This document shows, in pieces, positions 14,113-23,004 of a DNA stretch of 64,000 nt (positions are counted from its first letter, which is position 1; every line of letters starts with the position of its first letter). A program made the position numbers and the translations under genes. The stretch spans positions 248,001-312,000 of the forward strand of contig CANMCF010000002.1 in NCBI GenBank assembly GCA_947496215.1, read 5' to 3'. Source of the DNA: an uncultured Bizionia sp. GTDB taxonomy: Bacteria; Bacteroidota; Bacteroidia; Flavobacteriales; Flavobacteriaceae. The notes under the pieces are model-generated. The model was given only the letters and a program-made list of their open reading frames with translations, was not told the origin of the DNA and ran no database searches.

Positions 14113-14285
14113 ATATTGTAAGACTCCATATGAAGTGGACTGCTTGTTCATGTTTCCAACTTTGACCAATAGAGATCTCACTCACTGGCCGTTGGGCACG
14201 ATTGGAAAAAATATGAAAATCTGGTTTTGTGCTAAACTGAGAGGACAAGTTTTAACGATATTGCCATATGGTAACTCATTCTTTG

Positions 14286-16670
14286 TCATGACGAAACCAA
14301 GTTCTTGAACCTTCTCATCAAATTCTGAAGCCAAGATCTTTTCTCTTCTTGATAATACCCATAGTTATATCCATAATTGTAACTGTAACCATACATTTTG
14401 TTTTTTGTCAACCCATTCAACAGGTAGCTGGCATTCACCAGTTTGCCAGAGTTTATTAGTTCCTCGCTGAAGGCCAATAGTTTTTTTTCGGAAAATCCTG
14501 AACGCAAAGCATAGATGGTGGCATCTGCAAAAGGGGCTATGAGTAAGGTGTCGGTGACTAAAATGGTCGGTGCGGTATCTACGATGATGTAATCGTATTC
14601 GTTTTTCAAGTTTTGCAATAAGTCCTCGAAGCGACCATTGGAAAGCAATTCGGCTGGAGTAGGAGGAATGTTGCCAGATAATAGGACATCCAGATCTGGG
14701 CCATGTAAATTGAAATGGATCAAGAGTTTCTTTAGGTTTTCGTTGTTGTCATTAAGATAATTGGATAGCCCTTTTTTCTTTTTGTTGATATTCAAATAAG
14801 TATGTACTTGTGGATTTCTGAAGTCTGCACCAATCAAGAGGGTCTTTTTGTCCAATGCCGCATAGGCACAAGCAAGGTTGATGGCGGTAAATGTCTTCCC
14901 TTCTCCTTTTATCGTCGAGGTGACGTAGACAACCTTTCCCATGTCGGATTCTTCTTCCATTTTCAAGGAATGATCCGTATTGGTTCTCAATACCCTGAAT
15001 GCCTCAGACAATATGGAACGATCATTGTAACCGGAAAATAATTTGTTGTTGGCAATAAAGGGAATTTCTCCTATGATGGATGTAGATATGTTGTAGGCAT
15101 TCAAGTCCTTTTTGGTGTGTATTCGAGAATCTGTCAAGAAATATATGTAAAAGAATAAGAAAGGCAACAAGAGACCAAGGGTCAAAGCAATGAAATATAT
15201 GTTTTTCGGTTTTGGGTACAAGGGCGTCAAATGCGTGAAGGCGTAGTCTACGACCTTTATCGAAGGTGATGTGATCGCTAAATTTATGGAGGCTTCCTCT
15301 CTTTTTTGGAGAAGCAACAGGTATAGGCTTTCCTTGATGCTTTGTTGTCTTTCTATGGCCCTCAGTATTTTTTCCTTTTTGGGAATTCCAGAAAACAAAC
15401 CCTTCGCATTTCTGCTTACGACATTTGCATTCTTTAGTGCTGTTTCCGATTGCCTTTCGAAAGCGCCTACAGATTTCGAGATGTTGGCTCTCATGTCCGA
15501 CAGCTTTCTTTCCAAGTTCAAGGTGACGGGATTGTTGCTGCCAGCGCTCTCCTTCAACTTGTCCATTTGTAGAATGACGACATTGTAATCGTTTACCAAC
15601 CCATTGATGCCTGCATTTTCCAAACCAATGTTTGCTGGTAACAAGCTTTGGTTGTCCTCTCCACTCAAAACATCTTTCAACAAATTTGCGATTTGCAATT
15701 GGGTTTGTAGACGCAGTACCTCATCGGAGGTATTTGCTTTTCTCACTATGGTGTATTCCGTGTCTAACTTTATTTGACTTAGGCTATTGTATTGCTTGTA
15801 ATCCTTCTTGCCGTCCTCTATGGAATCCAATTCCTTGGTGAGAGTCACAAACCGCTTGTCTACGAAATCAATCGTACGCTGTGATACCAGTTGTCTATCC
15901 AACATGCCGTCCAAGTTGAATTGACGAATGATCTCATTGATGGTGGCTTCGGACTTCAATTTGTTTTCTCCTACGATCGAAATTGACAAGATTTCACTGG
16001 ACTTGCCAACTTGTGCAATGCCTAGGCTGGAAGACAAACCAATCGTTGTGGATTTCACAGATTGAAACCGTACGGAAAACAGTTTTCCCAAATGGCGCTC
16101 CACCAACTCTGGTGATGTATCTTCGATCAAAAAGGGCAACCCAGGCTTGGCTTCTTCGATTGCATGGGAACCTATTGTCCATCTTTTGTTTTGTGCATTG
16201 TTTACGTTATAGCCGTTTGGCAAGATTTCCACGGTGAAAATTCCATTTTCAGGCAATTTGGTTAGGGAGTCGATGGCTTTGACCCTAAATGGAGCAATCC
16301 ATAGTTCTCCGCTTTTTATGCTTCCTTCTTCAAAATATCTTACGTTCAACTCCAAATCGGCAACGACCTTTTCCAGTAGGTTGTGAGATTTGATTATTTC
16401 GATTTCATTTTCCAAGTTGACTTTGGAATTTTTGAATAAAGTAGTAATGTCTCCAGGTAGCTCCATTCCTTTGGAAGATTCATCCAATATTTTTATTTTA
16501 CCTGAAGTCTGGTATGTTGTTGGCGTATATTTTAGATAGAAATAAGCGCCAATTAAAAAGGTAATTGCAGTAATGGCAAACCAATGCCAATTATGTAGGT
16601 ACTTGCCTAACTCCTCCTTGATGTTTAAAGCGTTATCGTCGTTGGATAGATAAAAAGGGTTTTTAGCCAT
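14286..16670 (-). CDS. wzc: Exopolysaccharide tyrosine autokinase (Wzz-BY-kinase fusion)
   Basis: This 794-residue inner-membrane protein joins a Wzz-type chain-length domain to a BY-kinase. There is a membrane segment near residue 35, a long periplasmic coiled-coil part, a second membrane segment near 500, then the kinase: Walker A STIKGEGKT, Walker A' LLIGADFRNP and Walker B YIIVDTAP. The C-terminus has eight tyrosines at 760-773 (760, 762, 764, 766, 768, 770, 772 and 773), the autophosphorylation cluster. Such kinases control polymerisation and export of capsule or EPS. It lies 5 nt after wza, and the pair ends the polysaccharide cluster. Confidence 0.94.
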   Translation of the reverse strand: MAKNPFYLSNDDNALNIKEELGKYLHNWHWFAITAITFLIGAYFYLKYTPTTYQTSGKIKILDESSKGMELPGDITTLFKNSKVNLENEIEIIKSHNLLEKVVADLELNVRYFEEGSIKSGELWIAPFRVKAIDSLTKLPENGIFTVEILPNGYNVNNAQNKRWTIGSHAIEEAKPGLPFLIEDTSPELVERHLGKLFSVRFQSVKSTTIGLSSSLGIAQVGKSSEILSISIVGENKLKSEATINEIIRQFNLDGMLDRQLVSQRTIDFVDKRFVTLTKELDSIEDGKKDYKQYNSLSQIKLDTEYTIVRKANTSDEVLRLQTQLQIANLLKDVLSGEDNQSLLPANIGLENAGINGLVNDYNVVILQMDKLKESAGSNNPVTLNLERKLSDMRANISKSVGAFERQSETALKNANVVSRNAKGLFSGIPKKEKILRAIERQQSIKESLYLLLLQKREEASINLAITSPSIKVVDYAFTHLTPLYPKPKNIYFIALTLGLLLPFLFFYIYFLTDSRIHTKKDLNAYNISTSIIGEIPFIANNKLFSGYNDRSILSEAFRVLRTNTDHSLKMEEESDMGKVVYVTSTIKGEGKTFTAINLACAYAALDKKTLLIGADFRNPQVHTYLNINKKKKGLSNYLNDNNENLKKLLIHFNLHGPDLDVLLSGNIPPTPAELLSNGRFEDLLQNLKNEYDYIIVDTAPTILVTDTLLIAPFADATIYALRSGFSEKKLLAFSEELINSGKLVNASYLLNGLTKNKMYGYSYNYGYNYGYYQEEKRSWLQNLMRRFKNLVSS

Positions 16671-16675
16671 GGCAA

Positions 16676-17461
16676 TTATCGTGTTAAAATAACAACTGTA
16701 CTTAAAACTATCGAAGCTATGGTAAGTATTGTGCCGACATTACCTATGTATCCTGAACTTTTGATCTTGGCATCGTTGGGGTTTACAACGATGACATCAT
16801 TTTGTTTTACAAAGTAAAAAGGGCTATCGAACCAATCGGTCTTCGTTAGATCCACATGTTTTATTATTTGTTTTCCATCCTCATCTCTAATTATCAAGAT
16901 GTCTATGCGTTTGCCATTTATGGTTAGATCTCCTGCGTAGCCCAAAGCCTGCATCAAGGTGACGTTTTGCTCTGTGATGGTATAGGTGCCCGGAGTGTTG
17001 ACCTCACCCAATATCGTTATTTTGGAGTTTAGTATTCTAGCACTCACAATGGCATCTTTCAAATGGTTTCCTTCTTCGAGAATTTTAGTTATGTGCAACT
17101 CGAGTTCGCTTGTGCTTTTGCCTTTTGCTTCTATGGAACCAATGATTGGCAATGTAATGTAACCTTCCGAAGACACGAGACTACCTTGTAGTTTCAATGT
17201 CTCTATGAAACTTGAGTTGGTGGACAGGCTATTGTCAAAATTGTAAGGGATTGCCGTTTCTGGATGAAGGGAACTGATCTTGATGCTTAAAATGTCATTG
17301 ACTTGAATTTTGCTACTGTCATAATTCAATGATCTTCCATCTTTGCTTTCGATGTCTTGGAAATAGAGCATTTCCTTTTTTGACGCACAGGAGAATAGAA
17401 ACAAGCATATGAAAGCAATTGAAAAGATTTTTTTTAAGTTATGTCGTTGGGAGAAGGTCAT
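16676..17461 (-). CDS. wza: Polysaccharide export outer-membrane lipoprotein (Wza-like)
   Basis: This 261-residue protein has a lipoprotein signal (LFLFSCASKKEML), a polysaccharide export domain (about 45-145; VNDILSIKISSLHPE, GYITLPIIGSI) and a SLBB-type segment (about 150-215; ITILGEVNTPGTYTI, NDVIVVNP). The C-terminal hydrophobic helix (about 237-259; GTILTIASIVLSTVVIL) would form the outer-membrane pore. It exports polysaccharide made by the cluster with the kinase immediately downstream. The length is short for Wza (about 380 residues) but usual for Bacteroidota. Confidence 0.93.
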   Translation of the reverse strand: MTFSQRHNLKKIFSIAFICLFLFSCASKKEMLYFQDIESKDGRSLNYDSSKIQVNDILSIKISSLHPETAIPYNFDNSLSTNSSFIETLKLQGSLVSSEGYITLPIIGSIEAKGKSTSELELHITKILEEGNHLKDAIVSARILNSKITILGEVNTPGTYTITEQNVTLMQALGYAGDLTINGKRIDILIIRDEDGKQIIKHVDLTKTDWFDSPFYFVKQNDVIVVNPNDAKIKSSGYIGNVGTILTIASIVLSTVVILTR

Positions 17462-17505
17462 AGGGTTAGAGGGATTGAATTCAAAGTCTTTTTTATGTTT
17501 TTTAA

Positions 17506-18690
17506 TTAAAGCATGCTACTGAACAAGGCATTTAGAAAGCCCTTCAATTGAAACGACAAAGACGATTTTGTCTTTTTAGGCTTTGAATTGAAGGATTGTT
17601 TGTAAACACCTTTGGATTTCTTTGAAAAATTAATCAGGGCAAAAAAGGACAAGCAGGTCAAAAAAAGCAACATGAAAGACATGTTGACTCCAAAGGTGTT
17701 GTAAAGAAATGAGGCTAATACCATGAAAATACTGAACCCGGATGCTATAAGAGCAATCTGCCAGTGTTTGAATTCCAAAGTAAGCAAGTCGTGATGTATG
17801 TGATTCTTATCAGCTGCAAAGGGACTTCTATTTTGAAGGATTCTAATGATGAATACTCTCAATGTGTCCATTAAAGGAAAACTGAACAATGCCAATATGA
17901 AAAGTGGGGAGTTTGGTATTTGGATTGTAGAATCAGCCAAACTGTTGATTTTAATGAAACTAATTCCTTGATATGCCATCAAGAATCCCAAAATCATAGA
18001 GCCGGTGTCACCCATGAATATTTTGTGCAATTTCGAAAAATTGAAGAATAGGAATGAACTCAATGCCCCTATCAAACTCAAAGATACGATGAGCATCGAA
18101 TCATTGTTGTTCAAATAGAAATATATGGCAAAAAACAAACTTGCCGTTATTCCGATGCTTCCAGCAAGTCCGTCTACCCCATCAATTAGATTAAAGGAGT
18201 TCATGACCACGATGAACACAAACAGTGAAAATATTACAGAGGCCATATATGGCAAGGTCTCTATGCCAAACAAGCCATGGAAACTATCGATCCTCAGATC
18301 GGTGAGTGCAATGACACAAATGGCAGCTACGATTTGTCCCAATAACTTTTGCTTGGGAGTTATATTCACCAAATCATCTTTCAAACCGGTAAAAAACAAT
18401 ATTACCAAAGCACCAATAAGACACAATAGGTTGTTGTAGTTTAATAAACCTCCCAAAAATGTAAGCACGGTTATTATTCCTAGAAATATGCCTATTCCTC
18501 CCAAATTTGGTGTAGCTACTTTGTGAACACTTCTGTTTTCAGGTTTGGCCATCAATCTCTTGAGTCTAGAGATCTTAATGATTATTGGATATGATTTGTA
18601 GGATACGAAAGCAGCTAGAAAAATAGTCACAACTATAAGGAAGACATTATAGTCAAATGTTAGTTGGGGAGTATTTGGGGGGATGCTCAT
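17506..18690 (-). CDS. wecA: Undecaprenyl-phosphate sugar-1-phosphate transferase (WecA/MraY family)
   Basis: This 394-residue polytopic protein has about ten membrane segments and the family motifs: GLKDDLVNITPKQK (the catalytic Asp-Asp), NSFNLIDGVDGLAG, GDTGSMILGF and KNHIHHDLL. It would start repeat-unit synthesis by moving a sugar phosphate, probably GlcNAc-1-P, to undecaprenyl phosphate. It is the only initiating transferase in the cluster. A 188-bp gap separates it from the upstream glycosyltransferase, so wecA-wza-wzc may have their own promoter; I could not find a clear one. Confidence 0.92.
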   Translation of the reverse strand: MSIPPNTPQLTFDYNVFLIVVTIFLAAFVSYKSYPIIIKISRLKRLMAKPENRSVHKVATPNLGGIGIFLGIITVLTFLGGLLNYNNLLCLIGALVILFFTGLKDDLVNITPKQKLLGQIVAAICVIALTDLRIDSFHGLFGIETLPYMASVIFSLFVFIVVMNSFNLIDGVDGLAGSIGITASLFFAIYFYLNNNDSMLIVSLSLIGALSSFLFFNFSKLHKIFMGDTGSMILGFLMAYQGISFIKINSLADSTIQIPNSPLFILALFSFPLMDTLRVFIIRILQNRSPFAADKNHIHHDLLTLEFKHWQIALIASGFSIFMVLASFLYNTFGVNMSFMLLFLTCLSFFALINFSKKSKGVYKQSFNSKPKKTKSSLSFQLKGFLNALFSSML

Positions 18691-18878
18691 AAACTGTAGG
18701 TTTTAAATTGATAACATAGCGGTAGGGATCGTTAAATTACAAAAAAAATCGATAAAAAGTTATTTTTTGTTAAAAAAATTGAATCATTCGGTATGTTTTA
18801 TTCAAAACACCGATAAAATGCAAGCTGTGAAGGGGTTATGGATTCAGTGCAGATAAAACAAAGTCGGGTTTACCTTAT

Positions 18879-19610
18879 TTAACGGTAGGATTTTAATAAA
18901 TGCCACAAAAACAAAGGTGTGGAAACAAGGTTTCTTTTCCATAGGCGTTTGGGCTCTTTCAAAAATCGAGGAAGCCATTCCAAGCCGAGCCCAATCCAAA
19001 AAGGACTAGACCGTTTAACTGTTCCTGCATAGAAATCGAAAACGGCACCAATGGACACTATTACGGTAGCAGATAGATCGACATTGTTGGCCGCTACCCA
19101 TTTTTCTTGTTTGGGGGCAGTCATCCCTACAAATAAAAAGTCTGGGGCAAAGGCATTCACGGCATTTATCATGGCCATCGAATCTTCATTTGAAAATTCT
19201 GCCTTGTATGGAGGGGAGTAGCTGGAAGATAGGATATTGGGGTATTCTTTCTTCAGCCTTTCATCTATCAAGGCAAGAGTGTTTACCGATGCACCTAGAT
19301 AAAATACTTTTTTGTTGTTGGAATTGGCATATTTCAATAAATGATCATGTATGTCCGCACCAGCTATTTTTTTTATGGTCTTGCCTCTTAGGATTTTTGC
19401 AGCCAACACTATACCAAAACCATCAGGAAGGAGAACATCGCTTTGCAACAATGTCTTTTGAAAGAAGGGGTCGGACCTTGCCACACAATAGGAATGGGGA
19501 TTTATGGTGTTTATGATGCACCTGTTGTCGATGTCTATTTCATTCAAATCGGAAGAAAAGACATGGTTGTCTATTAGTTTTTTCAAGTTCATGGTTATAA
19601 AGGCTTTCAT
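18879..19610 (-). CDS. WecG/TagA/CpsF family glycosyltransferase
   Basis: This 243-residue protein fits the WecG/TagA family (GT26), which adds N-acetylmannosamine-type sugars to the lipid-linked GlcNAc primer. Landmarks are LLPDGFGIVLAAKIL, IAGADIHDHLLKY, VFYLGASV, FLFVGMTAPKQEKW and VSIGAVFDFYAG, with the conserved Thr-Ala-Pro-Lys-Gln-Glu set. It is the likely second-sugar transferase after WecA. A second in-frame Met at 19592 is an alternative start. Its start overlaps the stop of the upstream gene by 4 nt. Confidence 0.9.
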   Translation of the reverse strand: MKAFITMNLKKLIDNHVFSSDLNEIDIDNRCIINTINPHSYCVARSDPFFQKTLLQSDVLLPDGFGIVLAAKILRGKTIKKIAGADIHDHLLKYANSNNKKVFYLGASVNTLALIDERLKKEYPNILSSSYSPPYKAEFSNEDSMAMINAVNAFAPDFLFVGMTAPKQEKWVAANNVDLSATVIVSIGAVFDFYAGTVKRSSPFWIGLGLEWLPRFLKEPKRLWKRNLVSTPLFLWHLLKSYR

Positions 19611-20776
19611 TGTTGTTGTTTAATTGATAGATATGCAGACTTCAATAGTTCGTAATATGAATTGGCGCTATATTTTTTTCTCATCTTGTTGAAGCCGTTC
19701 AGGCCTAGACGCTTCAGTTTGTCTTTGTCATGCCAGACATCTGAAATTGCACTGGAGAGACTTTCAATGTTTTCAGGTTCATATAAAAGACCGTTGAAGT
19801 TGTTTTCCGCTATTTCTGGGTAACCGGCCATATTTGGAGCTATTATGGGGAGTTTGAAGGCCATTGCTTCTGGAAAGACCATGGGAAACCCTTCGTAACA
19901 TATGCTGGTGTGCAGGTACAGTCTTGCCTTGGAGTAGAATAGTTTCATTTCGTCGACATTCAACATCCCACGCAAGATCACATTGTCCGGTATCTTTAGT
20001 TTCTTTTCATAGCCTTCCCGCATCCGCCCAGCAATTTGAAAATTTATGTGAGGAAGGTTCTTGGCAGCGCCCAATAGTATGGGAATTCCTTTTTCAGGAC
20101 TTATCCTACCAGCAAAGGCTACATAGTTTCTATTGCTAATGTCGTAATCCACATCTGCCGTCTCCTTGCCGTACATGTTGGGTATGACGAAGCACTTGTT
20201 TGAGTCGAAACCATTGGCCACCAATTTGCCTTTTTGAAATTCGGTTAGACATAAATAGGCGTCGACCGCATCGATGTATGCTTTGTTCGACCTCGCCCAA
20301 AGGTTTCTCAAGGCGTAACCTGTGCTTTTGAAAAGGGAACTTTCACAATTGTTTGCAATGCAATTGAGTTCTTTCCCGAAACCTGTACATTTTTCACATA
20401 CCTTTCCGTTGGTATAGAATAGCCCGTTGGGACAAAGCAACCTGTAATTGTGGACAGTCATGGCAATGGGGATTCCCATTTTCTTTATTTCGGGTAAGAT
20501 TGCAGGAGATATTATGGGGTATAAATTGTGGATGTGAACAATGTCTGGACGTTCTTCGGTGATTAGTGCTTTTATTTCCTTGATCGTCTTGGAGTTATAA
20601 AATGCGGAGAAAAAGGCCTTTACTTTTCCGTTTGGCATTTTTTCAAGCTCTTCGCTACTTCTAAAATAGGTTACGACTTGATGACCTCTTGTTTTTAAAA
20701 GGTCTATTTGGGCATCCACAACGGCTTCTTCACCGCTGTATTTTCCATATTTGTTATGAATTATCAGCAGTTTCAT
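19607..20776 (-). CDS. Glycosyltransferase family 4 protein
   Basis: This 389-residue GT-B enzyme has the N-terminal acceptor lobe VDAQIDLLKTRGH and DIVHIHNLYP, and the donor lobe VAFAGRISPEKGI then GFPMVFPEAMAFKLPIIA with the E-x7-E pattern. A Cys-rich insert (CPNGLFYTNGKVCEKCTG... ELNCIANNCE, about 113-143) is typical of a GT4 branch of capsule clusters. It retains the donor sugar in the product anomer. Donor and acceptor cannot be read from sequence. The N-terminal coding end overlaps the preceding gene by 23 nt. Confidence 0.9.
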   Translation of the reverse strand: MKLLIIHNKYGKYSGEEAVVDAQIDLLKTRGHQVVTYFRSSEELEKMPNGKVKAFFSAFYNSKTIKEIKALITEERPDIVHIHNLYPIISPAILPEIKKMGIPIAMTVHNYRLLCPNGLFYTNGKVCEKCTGFGKELNCIANNCESSLFKSTGYALRNLWARSNKAYIDAVDAYLCLTEFQKGKLVANGFDSNKCFVIPNMYGKETADVDYDISNRNYVAFAGRISPEKGIPILLGAAKNLPHINFQIAGRMREGYEKKLKIPDNVILRGMLNVDEMKLFYSKARLYLHTSICYEGFPMVFPEAMAFKLPIIAPNMAGYPEIAENNFNGLLYEPENIESLSSAISDVWHDKDKLKRLGLNGFNKMRKKYSANSYYELLKSAYLSIKQQQ

Positions 20777-22007
20777 CTAATAGGTTTGAGTAAATGGCAT
20801 CTATTTTCTTGACTTTTCCCTCCCAGGAGAAGTCTTTTGCTCTTTCAAGTGCTCCAATGGACAGTAACCTTCTGTGACTTTCGTCGTGGTAGAGATGCTC
20901 GAGGGCTTTTTTGAAGCCATCGCATATGGATTCCATACCGTCAATTTTAATTTTTATGCCACAGTTTTCGTTCACTACATGCGCAAAACCACAATGATCC
21001 AAGCAAATTATCGGAAGACCCAATGAAATGGATTCCAATGTTACGGTGGATGTCAGATCCTTTAAGCTGGTGATGCATGATACATGTCCATTTTGCATTG
21101 CGAGAATGGCATCTTTTTTTTGTATCCAACCATACCATTTGCAATTGTCGTCTATGTTTAACTTCTGGGCCAAGGACTTCCATCGCTTGGTTTCCTTTCC
21201 CGTTCCTAAAATGTCCAATTGCCATTTTATGTCAACACTTAACAAAGACAAGCTTCTCAACAATATGTTTAAGGCCTTTCCAGAGGTGTGCTGGCCAGAC
21301 CATACTATTTTCAATGGTTCTCCAGCTATCCTATTTTTCGGGATGATTGCCATGGGAGGAGAGTTGGTTCCAATTTCACTTATCGTCGTTGAGGGCCTGT
21401 TCCAAAGCTGTGAAATGTCCTTTTGTATGTCTGGAGTAGCTGCAATGAGTTTGGCGTTCTTTTTTCTTGCTGCCAGTCGAGGGCGCTTCAAAAAATGCTT
21501 TTGGATGCTATTTATGACATTTCTACCTCCATAGAAGAGTTTGCCATAGGTATTGAAAACAGAAAACAGATGCCAAGGAACATTCCGTGTTCCTCCGATG
21601 GGGCCCCAAACAAAAGGTTTTTTTATTTTCCAGAGGTAGCCAGGCTCCCTATAACCTACCATGTTTAGTTGATGTATGATGTCAAAGGACTCTTCTTTTT
21701 CCAATTGCTTGGCTAATTGAAATGCTTTTTTTTGCCAAGACTTGTAAAACCAATAATAGGATGGAGGCCATATTTTTCGAAGCGTTCTATTTCTCTTTTT
21801 TTGAATGAAATGAAAATGAATGTTTCTTATGTTTTCTTTTTCAAGATGAGCTATTATGTCTTTCTCCCATTTCTCCTTTTCCGTGATCACATGTACTTCA
21901 TGAAATTTGCTAAGACCTTTTACGAAGTTCCACCCCATTCCAGGCTCAGAACCTCTATGTGGGCTACAGGCGTAACAAGAAACTAGTATTTTCAATGGTC
22001 TATTCAC
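20754..22007 (-). CDS. Glycosyltransferase family 4-like protein
   Basis: This 417-residue GT-B fold protein begins LKILVSCYACSPHRGSEPGMGW, the N-terminal loop typical of a GT4 subgroup. IVWSGQHTSGKALNILL and LDILGTGKETKRW mark the donor lobe, and SLKDLTSTVTLESISLGLPIICLD carries the nucleotide-sugar Glu. Translation starts with GTG (22005-22007), overlapping the preceding stop. The exact sugar is unknown. Confidence 0.88.
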   Translation of the reverse strand: MNRPLKILVSCYACSPHRGSEPGMGWNFVKGLSKFHEVHVITEKEKWEKDIIAHLEKENIRNIHFHFIQKKRNRTLRKIWPPSYYWFYKSWQKKAFQLAKQLEKEESFDIIHQLNMVGYREPGYLWKIKKPFVWGPIGGTRNVPWHLFSVFNTYGKLFYGGRNVINSIQKHFLKRPRLAARKKNAKLIAATPDIQKDISQLWNRPSTTISEIGTNSPPMAIIPKNRIAGEPLKIVWSGQHTSGKALNILLRSLSLLSVDIKWQLDILGTGKETKRWKSLAQKLNIDDNCKWYGWIQKKDAILAMQNGHVSCITSLKDLTSTVTLESISLGLPIICLDHCGFAHVVNENCGIKIKIDGMESICDGFKKALEHLYHDESHRRLLSIGALERAKDFSWEGKVKKIDAIYSNLLDETADNS

Positions 22008-23004
22008 AGATGTGGTTTAATAGGTTGTCGTGAAAGTCATAGGGCTCGTTTATTTTCTCCAATCGGATTATTTCCAGTATTAAGAAGATGGATATCAGTA
22101 ATTTTGCTTCATTGTTCCTGATCTTATTGAAAAGATAAGTCGTGAGATCTTTGTGGTTTTTATTTAAAAGCAATCTTCCCACTTGAAAGTGGTATTTGAT
22201 CAAATCCAAATACTCCATACCGTTTTCAATGAAAAACTCAAAATCAAAAGGCACCAGGCCTTTGTTGGTCTTGACGATGTTCCATGGCGTAAGATCTCCA
22301 TGCTCAAAGGCTTCATAATAGTATTCGGTCGAGTTTTTTAAAATATCGGCTACAATGGATCCATATGCTTTATGGTTGGACAATTCGAGGACACAGCATA
22401 GATCTTTTATTCTTTGATGCTCTTTGAGCCTCAATTTGCGTTCTTTTTTAAATTTATTTGCCAAATGGACAATGTCATTGTCACTTGAGTTTCCAATGAT
22501 TCCCCTTATTTCGGGCAAAATGATGTAAGGAATGTCTTTATAATGCCCAGAGTCTTTTATAGGGGCTATGATTTTTCTTTCGGAAAGCAATGCAATCGCT
22601 TTTCCTTCTACAGTTATGTTTTCAATGCCAAATGCATTCAATGGGAATTTCAAATAGCCAAAAACAGAACCTTTGGTCTGTAATTGCAGTACCACTTTGT
22701 CCTTTGCCGTAGCATAATATATGGAAGCCGAAAAAGGAGTGTTGAATTTGTTTTCCAGATGTTTGATCAAATCTGATTTCACATGAGATACGATAGGGGC
22801 TATGCCAGTCATCAATGCGTTGAGACTGGTAAAAGAAAATTGGCTCGTTTTCTTTAATATCTTGGCTTTTGGAGAAAAGGGATTGTAAAGCATATGGGCA
22901 TTCTTGGCCTTGGCAGCACTGCTTACGGTCAATGCCACTCTCGGGTTTCGAATGCTTGGTAAGAACAAGTACTTGTCTTCAGAGAAAAAACTAATGTCTT
23001 TCAT
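22000..23004 (-). CDS. Aminoglycoside phosphotransferase-like kinase of unknown substrate
   Basis: This 334-residue protein has a protein-kinase-like APH/choline-kinase signature in its C-terminal half: FEHGDLTPWNIVKTNKGLV, with the catalytic Asp and Asn, followed by FDFEFFIENG with the metal-binding Asp. The N-terminal lobe is not recognisable. It is translated together with the gene upstream, their coding sequences overlapping by 14 nt. The pair sits inside the glycosyltransferase genes, so phosphorylation of a sugar, a lipid-linked intermediate or a polyol is plausible; this is inference. Confidence 0.72.
   Translation of the reverse strand: MKDISFFSEDKYLFLPSIRNPRVALTVSSAAKAKNAHMLYNPFSPKAKILKKTSQFSFTSLNALMTGIAPIVSHVKSDLIKHLENKFNTPFSASIYYATAKDKVVLQLQTKGSVFGYLKFPLNAFGIENITVEGKAIALLSERKIIAPIKDSGHYKDIPYIILPEIRGIIGNSSDNDIVHLANKFKKERKLRLKEHQRIKDLCCVLELSNHKAYGSIVADILKNSTEYYYEAFEHGDLTPWNIVKTNKGLVPFDFEFFIENGMEYLDLIKYHFQVGRLLLNKNHKDLTTYLFNKIRNNEAKLLISIFLILEIIRLEKINEPYDFHDNLLNHICE

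Noticed and set aside
14113-14285. Possible gene remnant in the convergent gap before wzc
   Set aside because: Only short frames occur and none resembles a known transposase or toxin.
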